Shown here: piece by piece, positions 54,801 to 64,000 of the stretch | How the letters are laid out: the number at the start of each line of letters is the position of its first letter | How positions within the stretch are numbered: the stretch's first letter is position 1 | Assembly (NCBI GenBank): GCA_026936335.1 | Contig: JAPMXV010000004.1 | Location: 124,001-188,000, forward strand | Direction: 5' to 3' | DNA: 64,000 bases | Source: Mantamonas sphyraenae | Lineage: Eukaryota; CRuMs; Mantamonadidae | Made by a program: the position numbers and the translations under genes | The notes under the pieces: model-generated | The model's database searches: none | The model's input: the letters and a program-made list of their open reading frames with translations, nothing else | What the model was told of the DNA's origin: nothing

Positions 54801-55210
54801 TTCAGTACTATCTGCACTACAAGAACGCCCGTGAGGGCCATTTGGGCTGCCTGAGCCACGGCGTGCATGGCAAGGGCCGCTGGATGGGCTACTCCGGCGT
54901 CGATGGATACTTTGCGCTGAAGAACACCAATGAGATGCTGGTGGCGGCTTCGCGTCCCAAGAGGGTGGGAGGCGGAGCCATCATGCTGTATGCCAAACCC
55001 GGCACGTACGGCATGCGAGGGCAGGTGCTACTTATTGCCAAAGACCGGCACTCGGAGGCCTTTACTGACCGATCGCTGCAGAACCGTCGCAACAACGAGC
55101 GGATCTGGTTGAAGAACTTTGGTCATGTGTGTGCGTTCGGACGTGCAGGAAACGAGTATGTTTCAGGCGACGAGGGCTCATCGTCGAGCAGCAGCAGCAG
55201 CAGTCGCTGA
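51811..55210 (+). CDS. eEF1A-like GTPase / SAM-like / F-box protein, paralogue 2
   Basis: Exons 51811-52127 and 52219-55210 give 1102 residues (or start at 51853). It is the copy closest to eEF1A: G1 GPCDGGKT (35-42), then KLERERGLTIRGGFGHV in place of the elongation-factor switch I, and DAPGHPDF (from 115) with the His retained. G4 is TRLD, so the Asn of NKxD is lost. Domain 2 begins KIGGIGTVITGVVLQGT. The SAM-like domain is about 697-777 (GWTHEELMRLVRGHRVFAMY). The F-box is about 888-940 (IEDLPEEVWLRVFCFLDDPQ), and the shared C-terminal domain ends RIWLKNFGHV with a Ser run. Its intron is at the same codon position and phase (2) as in paralogue 1. The stop is 31 bp before the next paralogue. 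Confidence 0.9.
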
Positions 55211-55241
55211 TAGGGAGTGTGTTCAACAATGGAGTTCATGC

Positions 55242-58112
55242 ATGATGCAATGTCCCCTTGCACACCCAACCCAAATCATGTTGTCGTCGTCGTCTTCTTC
55301 CGCAGCGGAAACTTCTGGGGCCCCTCTGTCCTCGATCCCGTCGTGGTGGAAAGGAGACGCAAAGGAGTACGAGAGGAGACTGAATGAGACACAGCTGGCG
55401 CGGGAGCAGATCAATTCACGGCACGGTTGTCTGGCTGTAGGGACAGCTGTGTTGCTGGGACAAATGGGCGTCGGCAAAACGAGCCTGGCAGCCATGCTGA
55501 ATGCGTGTGAGACTCCAGAATCTGTGCAAAGGGGTGTCAAGAGACGCATGGGGGGCAATGATGATTGGGGGAACATCCGGATGTGCCTCGACCAATACCA
55601 GGAGGAGAAGCATTTTTCGGTGCGCAACAAACGTTCCACGCTGGTCAATCTGGCGGCGCCATGGATGATTGTGGACACTCCGGGGAAGCGAGAGTTCTCG
55701 TACAAAGCGGTGGAAGCCATAGGGACGGCAGATGTGGTGGTGCTGGTTGTTTCGTCGGACAGGTCGGGCGTGGATGAAACGCAGGAAGAACGCGACGTTG
55801 ACCGCATGCTGAGCATTGCATTTATGCTCGGCGTACGGCAAGTAGTGGTTGCAGTGACTCACCTGGACAAGTTGGCAAGGACGGAGCAAAAAGCAGCGTT
55901 CAAAACGGAGGCCAAGAGGGCAGCTGGGTGGCTCTCACGCGTGGGGTTCAACATGAAGAAGCATGTGTACGGTTGTGTGCCGACGTGTGCTGTGTACTGC
56001 GAAGGTGGTTCGAATCTGTACGCGCGGGACGGCAAGGCATTCCCGTGGTGGCAAGGCAAGTGCTTGGTGGACTGCATCATGAGTTGCTCCTTGCAAGAAC
56101 GCAGGCAAGATGGGCCGGGTGTGATGGTGCTGCAAGACTATCGACGACGCATGTTTGTGGGACACTTGGGCCACGGAACCGTCCTGCAGGGAGAGCTGAG
56201 GTACGGGCCGGCGGTGTTTTTGCCGTCTGGGCGCACGTACTTTGTGCGCAACGTGGAACAGTACTGGGTTGGAAAGGAGGTGGCCACAGCGGGTGCCTAC
56301 GTGTCGTTGCTGGTGCAAGGGTTGCGACTGCACACACATCTGCAGAGCGCACACCTGAAGCCGCTCCTGCTGCAGACACCAGAGATGTGGAAAGAAGGCG
56401 TTGTGAAAGAATCGATGCTGGACGAGCTTCAGGAGCTACCTGTGACCACGCGCATGTTTGTGGCAGACATTCGGCTGACTCAGGTGTGGTTGAACGGTGG
56501 ACGGCGGGCGTTTGGGGTCGGGTCGTCCTTGAAGCTCATCTACATGCTTGGTGACACGCGTGTGACTGTGCTCAAAATCATGGCAAGGCTGGACACCAAC
56601 TTTCAGGTTGTGGACGAGGATCCAAAGTGGTTGCAGAGGAGGGATGTGCTGCGCGTGCTTTTCGAATGCCAGGAAGACATCATGCTGCAATCGACGCCTG
56701 TGGTGCCTCGACTGTCACGCATGGTACTGACGGACGAGTACAAGGTGGTGGGTGCAGGTATGGTTCGCAAGGTGGTGCCGTCCAGCCATGTTTTGCGCGT
56801 GCGAAACACAGGCGTGCATGGCGGCCTCATGCGCTTCTTTGGCATGCGAAGCACTCTGGTCGAGGTATCGGGCACTCAAAATGTCAACTTGATGCTCGTG
56901 ACTGCCGGTACCCTGCCTCAGGTGGACGATGCGTACGCCAAGGAGATTTTCGACATGGTTCAGCGCGGCTGCTCCCTGCTGTGTTTGATCTCGCCAAACT
57001 TGATGGGATTCACAGCGGCGTTGTTGGAACAGTTTGGAATCAAGGCGATGGCCTCCAAGTGCAAGCAGCCAGCGCGCGCGAGGCTGCTGATGTTCGCCGA
57101 AGATCCGTACAAAACATTGCGTGCCAAGACGGACACCGCGCACGCGGGCGTGTCATACCAAAAGTACATGTCAGCAGCAGCGGCTGGGTTATGGCTGGAC
57201 GAGGAGGATGGAAAAGACAGCCACGCTGGAAGTAGTAGCAGCAGCAGCAGCAGTAGTAGCAGCAGCAGCAGTAGTAGCAGCGGTGGCGCCATGCTGACAA
57301 CACAGGCGTTGGACGATCTCAGGGAAGAGGGAGAAGGAAGCGAGGACGCAGACTCCGCAGGCGAGGGAAGTGGCGGTCTGGGTGAGGCGTTGCTGTCGCT
57401 GCACAGCGAAGCAAGCGAGGGATTCAATTTGCAGGACGAGGAGCGATTGCAAAGGAGACGAATGTCATTGCTTTCGTTTGCATCGTCGTCGTCAGTGGAG
57501 TCTGGCGGCGAAATAGGTGCATACGATGTGCCAGAGGAAGTGTGGCTGCGCGTGTTTGGGTTCCTGGACGACGCTCGTTCGCTGTGCACATTGTCACAGG
57601 TGTGCGGCTGGTTCAACGACCTTGCAGATCGTGGCGTGGTGTGGGAAAGCCTGTGTGAACGACATGGGGTGCTGGGCATGATGAAGCACGCCCAGATTCA
57701 TGCGGACGATCCTCTGGAAATGGCCTTGCTGGAACGCAACGAGTACAAATTACAGTACTACGTTCACTACAAGAACGCACGTGAGGGTCACTTGGGCTGT
57801 CTGTCCTCTGGAATGCACGGAAAGGGTCGATGGATTGAATACCTTAGGGATGTGGACGGGTACCTGCAGATCACGGAAAAGGGGGACGCCCAGGGCCTGG
57901 TGACGGTGGCGTCGCGTCCGAAACGCAGTGGAGGCGGCGCGTTGATGGTGTATGGGAAGCCTGGGATGTGCGGACGGCGTGGTCAGGTGCTGTTTGTTGT
58001 GGAGGACAGGCAGAGCGAGCTGTTCAGTTCGTTCCGCCTTGACCAGCTGAACAACAACGCACGTATCTGGCTGTCCAACTTTGTGCACGTGAGTGGGCAG
58101 AGTGCATCGTGA
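55242..58112 (+). CDS. eEF1A-like GTPase / F-box protein, paralogue 3 (intronless, no SAM-like domain)
   Basis: Single exon, 956 residues from 55242; 55278 (MLSSSSSS) is an alternative start that resembles the N-terminus of paralogue 2. G1 is GQMGVGKT, G3 is DTPGK (His replaced by Lys), and G4 is THLD. The elongation-factor-like domain 2 motif has become HLGHGTVLQGEL. Between the GTPase part and the F-box, the SAM-like domain of the other two copies is absent; a Ser run of about 20 residues (nt 57228-57283) sits near that point. The F-box is YDVPEEVWLRVFGFLDDARS (about 763-810), followed by the shared GCLSSGMHGKGR and RIWLSNFVHV domain. The intron shared by the first two copies is missing here, so it was probably lost. 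Confidence 0.88.
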   Translation: MMQCPLAHPTQIMLSSSSSSAAETSGAPLSSIPSWWKGDAKEYERRLNETQLAREQINSRHGCLAVGTAVLLGQMGVGKTSLAAMLNACETPESVQRGVKRRMGGNDDWGNIRMCLDQYQEEKHFSVRNKRSTLVNLAAPWMIVDTPGKREFSYKAVEAIGTADVVVLVVSSDRSGVDETQEERDVDRMLSIAFMLGVRQVVVAVTHLDKLARTEQKAAFKTEAKRAAGWLSRVGFNMKKHVYGCVPTCAVYCEGGSNLYARDGKAFPWWQGKCLVDCIMSCSLQERRQDGPGVMVLQDYRRRMFVGHLGHGTVLQGELRYGPAVFLPSGRTYFVRNVEQYWVGKEVATAGAYVSLLVQGLRLHTHLQSAHLKPLLLQTPEMWKEGVVKESMLDELQELPVTTRMFVADIRLTQVWLNGGRRAFGVGSSLKLIYMLGDTRVTVLKIMARLDTNFQVVDEDPKWLQRRDVLRVLFECQEDIMLQSTPVVPRLSRMVLTDEYKVVGAGMVRKVVPSSHVLRVRNTGVHGGLMRFFGMRSTLVEVSGTQNVNLMLVTAGTLPQVDDAYAKEIFDMVQRGCSLLCLISPNLMGFTAALLEQFGIKAMASKCKQPARARLLMFAEDPYKTLRAKTDTAHAGVSYQKYMSAAAAGLWLDEEDGKDSHAGSSSSSSSSSSSSSSSSSGGAMLTTQALDDLREEGEGSEDADSAGEGSGGLGEALLSLHSEASEGFNLQDEERLQRRRMSLLSFASSSSVESGGEIGAYDVPEEVWLRVFGFLDDARSLCTLSQVCGWFNDLADRGVVWESLCERHGVLGMMKHAQIHADDPLEMALLERNEYKLQYYVHYKNAREGHLGCLSSGMHGKGRWIEYLRDVDGYLQITEKGDAQGLVTVASRPKRSGGGALMVYGKPGMCGRRGQVLFVVEDRQSELFSSFRLDQLNNNARIWLSNFVHVSGQSAS

Positions 58113-58180
58113 GCGGAAAGTCGGTGTGTGCGGGAGGCTGAGATGCCCTGGGGCAGACAAACAAAACAAACAACACGCTG

Positions 58181-59248
58181 ATGCGGGTCTTGGTCGTGGT
58201 GCTGCTTTGTGTAGCATGCGTGCATGGTGCGCTGCCACCTTTGGAGAAGCAGGCCCTCGTGGACATCTACAACGAATGTGAGGGAGCTCACTGGAAACAG
58301 GCCACAAACTGGCTCAAAGGAGACCCCTGCGAGCAGAAATGGTTCGGCGTCATTTGCCGCGTCGACCCAAATGACAACAACACCCACCATGTGGTCGAGT
58401 TCTTCCCCAATCCACGCCTTTCTGGAAACAAGCTGCGCTGCAAGCTGCCCGACTCGATTGGCAATCTCGAACACATGGAACAGCTGTACCTAAGCAACGA
58501 CCTGACCAGCAGCGAGATTCGAGGCGAGATTCCAGCCAGCATCGCACGCATGACCAACCTCAAGTGCTTCTACGTGTCCCACGGCAAGATGGAGGGCAAC
58601 ATTCCCGCGTTCTTTGGCAACTTGACGCAGCTGCAGGGTTTGTTCATGCGCATCAACCGCTTCAGTGGCCCGTTGCCCGATTTGTCGCGCCTCACCTACC
58701 TCAACCACTTCTGGGTCGACCACAACAGCCTGGAGGGCGGCGTCGACACCTTGACACAGCTCAAGTTCCTCCGCACCATCCACCTGGAGTACAATTTCTT
58801 CAGCGACCCGTTCCCTGAGACGCTGTGCACTTCTGTGCACAGTTGCCATGCCGAGCTGAACAGGTGGCCATGTCCTGTGCCAAACAACGGCACGTGCTGC
58901 AACATCAAGTTTTGCATCGACCAAGCTGCACATGCACAACGTGTCAAGCCATCGGCTCCCGTGCAACACCACACCACCACCACCACCACCACGGACACTC
59001 TTCCTACGTGGACCAACGCGACCCTCCAGCACCCCTGTACGTGTGCCATCCTGAGTGAATTCGATTGTTCCCATCCTCTCCCCCCCCCGCACGCATTCCC
59101 TTCACACCGCTTCACCTCCTCTTGCGATCAACAGCGACCACGGGCTTTCTGCGCGTGGCCGACCACATGGGCCATCCTGCCAGCAGCAGGAGGGTGGCCA
59201 CAGAGACCAGAGCCCACCCAGTGCCCTCCCATCCGTACAATTCGTTGA
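58181..59248 (+). CDS. Secreted leucine-rich-repeat protein; 3' end uncertain
   Basis: Signal peptide (VLVVVLLCVACVHG) followed by an LRR N-terminal cap (ALVDIYNECEGAHWK ... GDPCEQKWFGVIC), as in plant-type and protist secreted LRR proteins. About five LRR units follow, such as LPDSIGNLEHMEQLYLSN and IPAFFGNLTQLQGLFM, then a Cys-rich cap (CTSVHSCHAELNRW ... NGTCCNIKFCID) and a Thr-rich linker. The unspliced frame gives 355 residues, and its last 45 or so overlap the opposite-strand transporter gene. A GTACGT donor near 59039 followed by CAACAG at 59136 would extend it even further antisense. The LRR part is solid; the final residues are not. No membrane anchor is seen. Confidence 0.75.
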   Translation: MRVLVVVLLCVACVHGALPPLEKQALVDIYNECEGAHWKQATNWLKGDPCEQKWFGVICRVDPNDNNTHHVVEFFPNPRLSGNKLRCKLPDSIGNLEHMEQLYLSNDLTSSEIRGEIPASIARMTNLKCFYVSHGKMEGNIPAFFGNLTQLQGLFMRINRFSGPLPDLSRLTYLNHFWVDHNSLEGGVDTLTQLKFLRTIHLEYNFFSDPFPETLCTSVHSCHAELNRWPCPVPNNGTCCNIKFCIDQAAHAQRVKPSAPVQHHTTTTTTTDTLPTWTNATLQHPCTCAILSEFDCSHPLPPPHAFPSHRFTSSCDQQRPRAFCAWPTTWAILPAAGGWPQRPEPTQCPPIRTIR

Positions 59249-60401
59249 GCATTCCCAAAGGATATCCGGCAACAGAGCCACCAAGCCCAGCCCAGACATT
59301 GACGAATCCCACACCTGCTGCGTTGGAGGGTCCACTCATCTCCGAAGCAAACAGTCCGGTGACGGTGGTCACGCCGGCAATGCAAATGCCCAGCATCAAC
59401 ATGACCAATACGTCCGCCATCCATCCTGCATCCACAGCCACCAGTCCCAACAGCGGCAGGATCACAAGCGCACTCAGGACCGGGATAGGGCCGCGATGGC
59501 CATGAAAGATGCGATCCGATACTACACCCGCCACCATGGAGCCTGCGATGGCTCCCAGCTCGTACGACACAGCCATTTGGCGCGCATTGGACACACTGTA
59601 CGCACGCACCTCAATCAGAAACAGCTGGCTCCATTCGCTCATGGACGAACGCAGCAGCTGGCCCAGCATGTTGATCAGAGCCAAGTTCCATAGAACAGGG
59701 CTGCTCAACACATCACGATACAGATTTGGTGTGTGTGGGCTTGTTTGCGAGGCACGACCTCCCCCTGATGCGGCTCCAGAGTTGCCGTTGTTCTCGTCGT
59801 CGTCAGAGCCCCGTTTAGCGTGGACGGCCGGCCGATCACGGACAAAGGCAAACGTGAGCAGAGAGCAGAGGCAGGAAACAGAACCAACGAGATGCAACAC
59901 CTGGTCCCATTGCATGTTGGGGCCTTTGGGAGCCGTTAGCGCCGAGACGAGCAGCGGTGTCAGGGTACTGCCAAGATTGCCACCCGTAGCTACCAATCCC
60001 CAGTACGAGCCTTTCTCTGTGGGTGTAAACCACGAATTCAAAAGTCGTGAGCACGGTGGAAAGCCCCAGGCCTGTACGAGGCCATGCAGGGCCCACAGGA
60101 GCAGCCGTTGGTTGTGGTTTGCCGCAGCGACTTGGCTGAAGGCCATGTTGAGCATGCCCGAGGCCATGAGCACGCCCGCCAGAAGGAAGCGTGGAGAAAC
60201 TCGGTCTGCAACCATGGTTGAGATAATCTTGCCGCCCGTGTAGGCCATGGCAAAGGACGAGGCGAGGGCTCCCACCTGCACCTTGCTTGCCTGCGTCGCC
60301 TCGCGGAAGAGAGGCACCATGAAGCCCAGCGCACGGCGGCCGATGTACAACACCGCATATGACGCCACCATGGCGTACAGCACAGAGAACTTGGGACGCA
60401 T
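59112..60401 (-). CDS. MFS transporter, organophosphate:phosphate antiporter type (SLC37-like)
   Basis: Single exon, 429 residues with about 12 membrane segments in two halves joined by an acidic, Asn/Gly/Ser-rich loop. Visible family features are YIGRRALGFMVPLF in the first helix region, YTGGKIISTMVADRVSPR (the MFS loop 2-3 motif), WGFPPCSRLLNSWF, GSYWGLVATGGNLG and GVVSDRIFHGHRGP. The order matches the GlpT/UhpC/SLC37 (sugar-phosphate or glycerol-phosphate antiport) group. The substrate cannot be read from sequence. The ATG at 60401 is 58 bp from the divergent glycosyltransferase start. The 3' end overlaps the convergent LRR gene. Confidence 0.88.
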   Translation of the reverse strand: MRPKFSVLYAMVASYAVLYIGRRALGFMVPLFREATQASKVQVGALASSFAMAYTGGKIISTMVADRVSPRFLLAGVLMASGMLNMAFSQVAAANHNQRLLLWALHGLVQAWGFPPCSRLLNSWFTPTEKGSYWGLVATGGNLGSTLTPLLVSALTAPKGPNMQWDQVLHLVGSVSCLCSLLTFAFVRDRPAVHAKRGSDDDENNGNSGAASGGGRASQTSPHTPNLYRDVLSSPVLWNLALINMLGQLLRSSMSEWSQLFLIEVRAYSVSNARQMAVSYELGAIAGSMVAGVVSDRIFHGHRGPIPVLSALVILPLLGLVAVDAGWMADVLVMLMLGICIAGVTTVTGLFASEMSGPSNAAGVGFVNVWAGLGGSVAGYPLGMLNELYGWEGTGWALVSVATLLLLAGWPMWSATRRKPVVAVDRKRR

Positions 60402-60459
60402 GCGGGTCTGGTGAGTGTGTGTCTGCCTGCGCAGGCGCTGCCACGGCGTGCACTCACAC

Positions 60460-62425
60460 ATGAACCGGAGGGCAATCAACGTGTTCCTGGTCGTGCTCAT
60501 GGTGGCCTTTGTGGGGTTTCACATCGTCCACAACCTGTACAGTGAGTCCAGCGGCCGCAAGGCCGCAGGACGCCAAAAGAGTCGCATCGTGCCAGCGTAC
60601 GGCGACAAGGACAGCTCCACAAAGCGCAAGGGCCATGCAGAGGCTTCGCCCGACGACCAGCCAGGCGACCACGAGGGTAAACCCAGCACAGACAATGACG
60701 ACGATGCCGACGACGACGATCAAGACAACGGCGAAGACGGCGACGACGACAACGAAGAAGGGGGTGATGAGAACCCCGACACACCGACCGACGCCACACC
60801 AACACCACAGCCATCACCACACGCCACACCTGAACCAACCCCTGAGCCAACCCCAGAGCCAACACCAAAGGCAGATCCTCCTGCCCATGGGGATCACGCA
60901 AAGGTACCTCTCTTGGGTGGTGTGTGGGAACACCTGGATGCCGCGCCCTGTGCTCACACCTCCCTCTGGCGTTCCACCCCACACAGCTCATCGAAGACAT
61001 GAAGGCACGAGCCGCTGCAGGCGAGGCGCCCCATGCACTACTTCCTGTACGTTTGTGCGCATGTGTGTGTGTGTGTGTGTGTGTGTGCGCGTGCGTGCGT
61101 GCGTGCGTGCGTGCAGAACTGGAGCGACGTGACCAGCTGACGACCTTCCCCACCCACCGCCTTGGTCCCCGTCGCCTTGGTCCTCCTTGGAAAATGTCGA
61201 CCAGGCGGTGCCCGCCAGCGAGGACAGCTGGAATCCGGGCTACTACCTGTCGCATGGCGAATGGATGAACCGCGCGTTGGCAAAGTCCAAGCAGGACGGC
61301 CAGTGCGGCGCGACACTGGGAGTGTACCATCACGTGCAAGCGCAAACGCTAAACAAAGTGTTCGATAAGCCACTGAATGAAGTGTGGCCACGGGACAAGT
61401 TCTCACCGTCGGAGGCGGCCGTGAGCAAGAGCACGGATCTCAAACACGCCTGGAAGGAGGATGTCAACCACAAGATCACCCTTGACGCCCTGTATGGAGG
61501 CGGAGACGAGCGACTCAAGGACACTCACAAAGTGACGCTGAACGAGCTCGGCCTCACGCTCAATGCGGACAAGTTCACGCCGGAGAAGGACCACGTTCCC
61601 ATCTGGGTGCGCATCTTTTCGCGCACCACGCCTCTCGACAAGGTCGTGGAAGGACTGAAATTGGTGCAGGACATCGACAAAACGATGCTGTTCTTCACTG
61701 TGGATGGCACCCACAGGGACATTCTCGAGTATGTGATGAACCACGTGGACTTTTGCTACGTGCGCATCTTTTTCCACCCGTTCACCATGGACGAGGACCT
61801 GTTTGGCCTCGCAGGCAAGGGGGGTACCTGGCCACGCATCAATTCGCACTTCAACTACGGCATGCGCCTCCTCACAGACCTGTTTGACCACGACTACGTG
61901 GCCATCCTTGAAGACGACATCATGCCAGGCCCAGACTTTTACAACTGGCACAAGGACATGCGCGAGGTGGCACGAAGTGACGAACGCGTGTTTTCCATCG
62001 GCTCCATCATGCACGGTCCCACACACGACTGCACGTACATTGAGGGAAAGCTCATCAACCAGGGCACCTGCCGCATCAGCGACATGAACCTCATTGTCGC
62101 CGAACACTACTACACAGGCTGGGGCGCAGGGCTTCCCAGGCGCACATTCCTAGAGTACTTTCAGTACTGGACCCACGACGTCTACGACCTCATTCTCAGC
62201 ACCATCATCAAGCAGCGCATCACCCTTTCGCCCTGCTCCCACCGTGCCAAGTGGCAAACAAACGCAGGCGTCCACGGTGGCGCTCCTGACCGCTGGGACA
62301 ACCCGCTCCCCATCCTCAAGGGTGTCCAGCACGACGTCTATGCCGTGGAGAACAAGCCCCACCCGGACATGATTGTCCTCGACATCAAGTCCTTGCGAGA
62401 GAAGCACCAAGCAACGAGGAGGTGA
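60460..62425 (+). CDS. Golgi type II glycosyltransferase, GT13 (GnT-I / POMGNT1) like
   Basis: Exons 60460-60903, 60987-61046 and 61205-62425 (all phase 0) give 574 residues. A short basic N-terminus and one membrane helix (INVFLVVLMVAFVGFHIV) predict a Golgi type II protein. The stem is very acidic and then Pro/Thr-rich (PEPTPEPTPEPTPK). The catalytic region has VPIWVRIFSRTTPLD, FNYGMRLLTDLF, the metal-binding acidic motif LEDDIMPGPDFY and WTHDVYDLIL, in GT13 order. GnT-I adds GlcNAc to Man5GlcNAc2; this protein is divergent, so the acceptor is not certain. The acceptor for exon 3 (GTCGACCAG at 61204) is the only in-phase choice, because the nearer CAG at 61116 leads to a stop. Confidence 0.75.
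61062..61115 (+). repeat. (TG)n followed by (GTGC)n microsatellite in an intron
   Basis: About 27 bases of alternating TG pass into seven or so GTGC units, inside intron 2 of the glycosyltransferase gene, just upstream of a decoy CAG. Confidence 0.9.
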
Positions 62426-62506
62426 ACACACGGCACACACACAGAGAGAGACATGTACAAATCGCCACACTGCAATTCCTTTTTGTTGTTCGTCCTCACC
62501 TCACAC

Positions 62507-64000
62507 CTAATAGCGCCAGATCTTCAGATAATGATCTTTCGAGCCGGAAGCGACTCGCTGGCCGTCGGGAGACCAGTCGACGGCAAACACCTCGTCGGCG
62601 TGGCCAGGAAGCTCATTGGTCATCTTCTTGCGCCGCTCCTTCTTCAAATCCCACAGCTTGAGGGTGGAATCCTTGGAGCCCGACACCAAGAGCCGCGAGT
62701 CGGAACTCCACGCCACCTGGTAGACGGCACCCACGTGTCCACGACACGTGCCCACAAACTTGCCCGTGCGTCCGTCCCACAGTTTAACAGACTTGTCAAA
62801 CGAGGCAGAGGCGATGTAGTTGCCATCGGGTGAAAACACCACCTGGTTGACCAGCTGTTGATGGCCTGTCATGCGCTCCAGAGGCTTCTTGCTGTTCACA
62901 GGGTCCCACATGTACATAGTAAAGTCGTCTGAGCCCGACACGAGCAGCTCGACCCCCTGGGCTGCCAGTGCGCTCTTGTATCGTTTCAGAGCCGCTTCCT
63001 GCGCCTCGTCATCGTCCTCGGGTCGCGTGCCGTACTCGTCGTACGGTCCAATGCGCATGGCATAGTCTGTGTTCAGTGCCATGGTGTTTACCCAATGGCC
63101 GTGGCCGTCCAGCGTGCGCACCAACTTGCCCTCTTTGTCGCTCCACACCTTGATGGTCTTGTCCTGCGAGGCAGAGTAGATCAAGCCCTGCCCTCCCCAG
63201 CGCACACATGTCACTTTCTTCTGATGGCCACTCATGGAGAAGAGCACCACCCCACGCACCGTGTCCCACACCTTGAGCGTTCCGTCGTCGCTGGCGCTCA
63301 CCAGCCGTCTGCACGCCGTGTTGCGATGGAATGGTTCCCAACACAGGGAAGTGACGTAACTGCGGTGGTTGGACATGGTGCGACCCACCTGCTCTCCCGT
63401 CTGTGGATCCCACAGGCGAATCTCACCCTTCATGCACGCCGACGCAAGCAGTTTCATGTCAGGGCTCCAACACACACTCAGAATCCATTGCGGGTGGCCT
63501 TTGCACGTAGCCAGCGGCAATTCTGTGTTCATCTCCCACAGGCGCACCGTGCAGTCGCCGCTGCCCGTGGCCAGCAGCTTGCCGTCGGGCGAAAACTGCA
63601 CCACCACCACCGCATCGTCGTGGCCCGGCAGTGACGACGTGCACCGCGACACAGGGCGCACACGAAACACAGCCTGCGGACGGTACGTCACCTGCAATAC
63701 TTGTTCTGCACTCTCCACGCTCGTTTCCACCGCTTCGCGAAGCACGTCCTCCACGGGCTCGTCCTCGTTCAGAAAGAACGAATACGGCATGGTCTCCTCC
63801 TGTGCGGGGACAACACACGCGCGCGCGGGTGTCATGGTCAGTGCACACAGGCACATGTCGACGTGTCAGTTCTTCTGTGCCTCGCTTGGGGGCAGCTGTG
63901 TGTGCGAAACGGCGGACTGCGCGACGCATGCTGCGGCACTCACGTTGTTCAGCAGCTGGTTGACAAGCAGCGACATGTCCTTGGTCACCATGTCCAAGGG
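62507..64000 (-). CDS. NLE1: NLE1 / Rsa4 WD40 ribosome-assembly protein, 5' end outside window
   Basis: Factor for 60S ribosome maturation that is removed by the AAA protein Rea1/midasin through its N-terminal NLE domain. Exons visible: from beyond 64000 down to 63944, and 63799-62507 (phase 0). The junction VNQLLNN|EETMPYSFFLNEDE is the conserved NLE domain end. About eight WD40 repeats follow, for example GHDDAVVVVQFSPDGKLLATG and GHADEVFAVDWSPDGQRVASG, ending DHYLKIWRY as in the family. The linker PEDDDEAQEAALKRYK in the middle is also typical. The first exon or exons and the start lie past the right edge of the window. Confidence 0.93.

Noticed and set aside
61117-61204. Glycosyltransferase exon starting at the CAG after the GTGC repeat
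   Set aside because: That acceptor leads in the needed frame to a TGA at 61130; the CAG at 61204 is in phase with both neighbours.

Overview
This window is nuclear DNA from a GC-rich, gene-dense unicellular eukaryote. Many genes are cut by short GT-AG introns, mostly about 80-200 nt, and the products are typically eukaryotic: a Mediator subunit, a nucleoporin, a CDK, a splicing zinc-finger protein, a four-domain calcium channel and mitochondrial respiratory proteins. PEPCK is the ATP-using type, unlike the GTP enzyme of animals. A Rieske protein and a complex I family protein imply an aerobic mitochondrion. I cannot name the species. Exon boundaries below were worked out by reading frame, phase and splice motifs; none is supported by transcripts.

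Layout, left to right: a partial coiled-coil gene (-), ALG12 (+), HDDC2-like nucleotidase (+), PEPCK (+), a CaV-type channel (-), a multi-pass membrane protein (+), a small membrane ORF (-), a PCTAIRE-type CDK (+), MED4 (-), a rhodanese / NRPS epimerization-type fusion (+), RasGAP with two DUF547 domains (-), glucose-6-phosphate 1-epimerase (+), Rieske protein (-), ribosomal protein uL13 (+), an MRH receptor-like protein (-), endonuclease V (+), a MINDY deubiquitinase (+), a secreted thioredoxin-fold protein (+) followed by a C/D snoRNA candidate. Next comes an almost perfect 1.58-kb inverted duplication holding two divergent SERBP1/Stm1-like genes. After it come an NDUFA12/NDUFAF2 protein (+), WBP4 (-), NUP93 (+), a disordered protein (-), cystinosin (-), three tandem eEF1A-like GTPase/F-box paralogues (+), a secreted LRR protein (+), an organophosphate-type MFS transporter (-), a GT13-like glycosyltransferase (+) and a partial NLE1/Rsa4 gene (-).

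Genes alternate strand often. Divergent pairs are commonly separated by about 60-120 bp, so promoters are probably shared. Convergent pairs are 10-105 bp apart, and one pair overlaps. Several genes fit one secretory and glycan theme: ALG12 builds the lipid-linked oligosaccharide, the GT13-like enzyme may trim or extend glycans in the Golgi, the MRH protein may bind mannose glycans, and the thioredoxin-fold protein is probably in the ER. There is no sign that the other neighbours form a pathway.

The most unusual content is: (1) three tandem, about 950-1130-residue proteins joining an eEF1A-like GTPase to an F-box, with a SAM-like domain in two of them and progressive decay of the GTPase motifs; (2) a rhodanese domain fused to a complete epimerization-type NRPS domain with no adenylation or carrier domain; (3) the inverted gene duplication; (4) a C/D snoRNA candidate with a perfect terminal stem, possibly inside a 3'-terminal intron.
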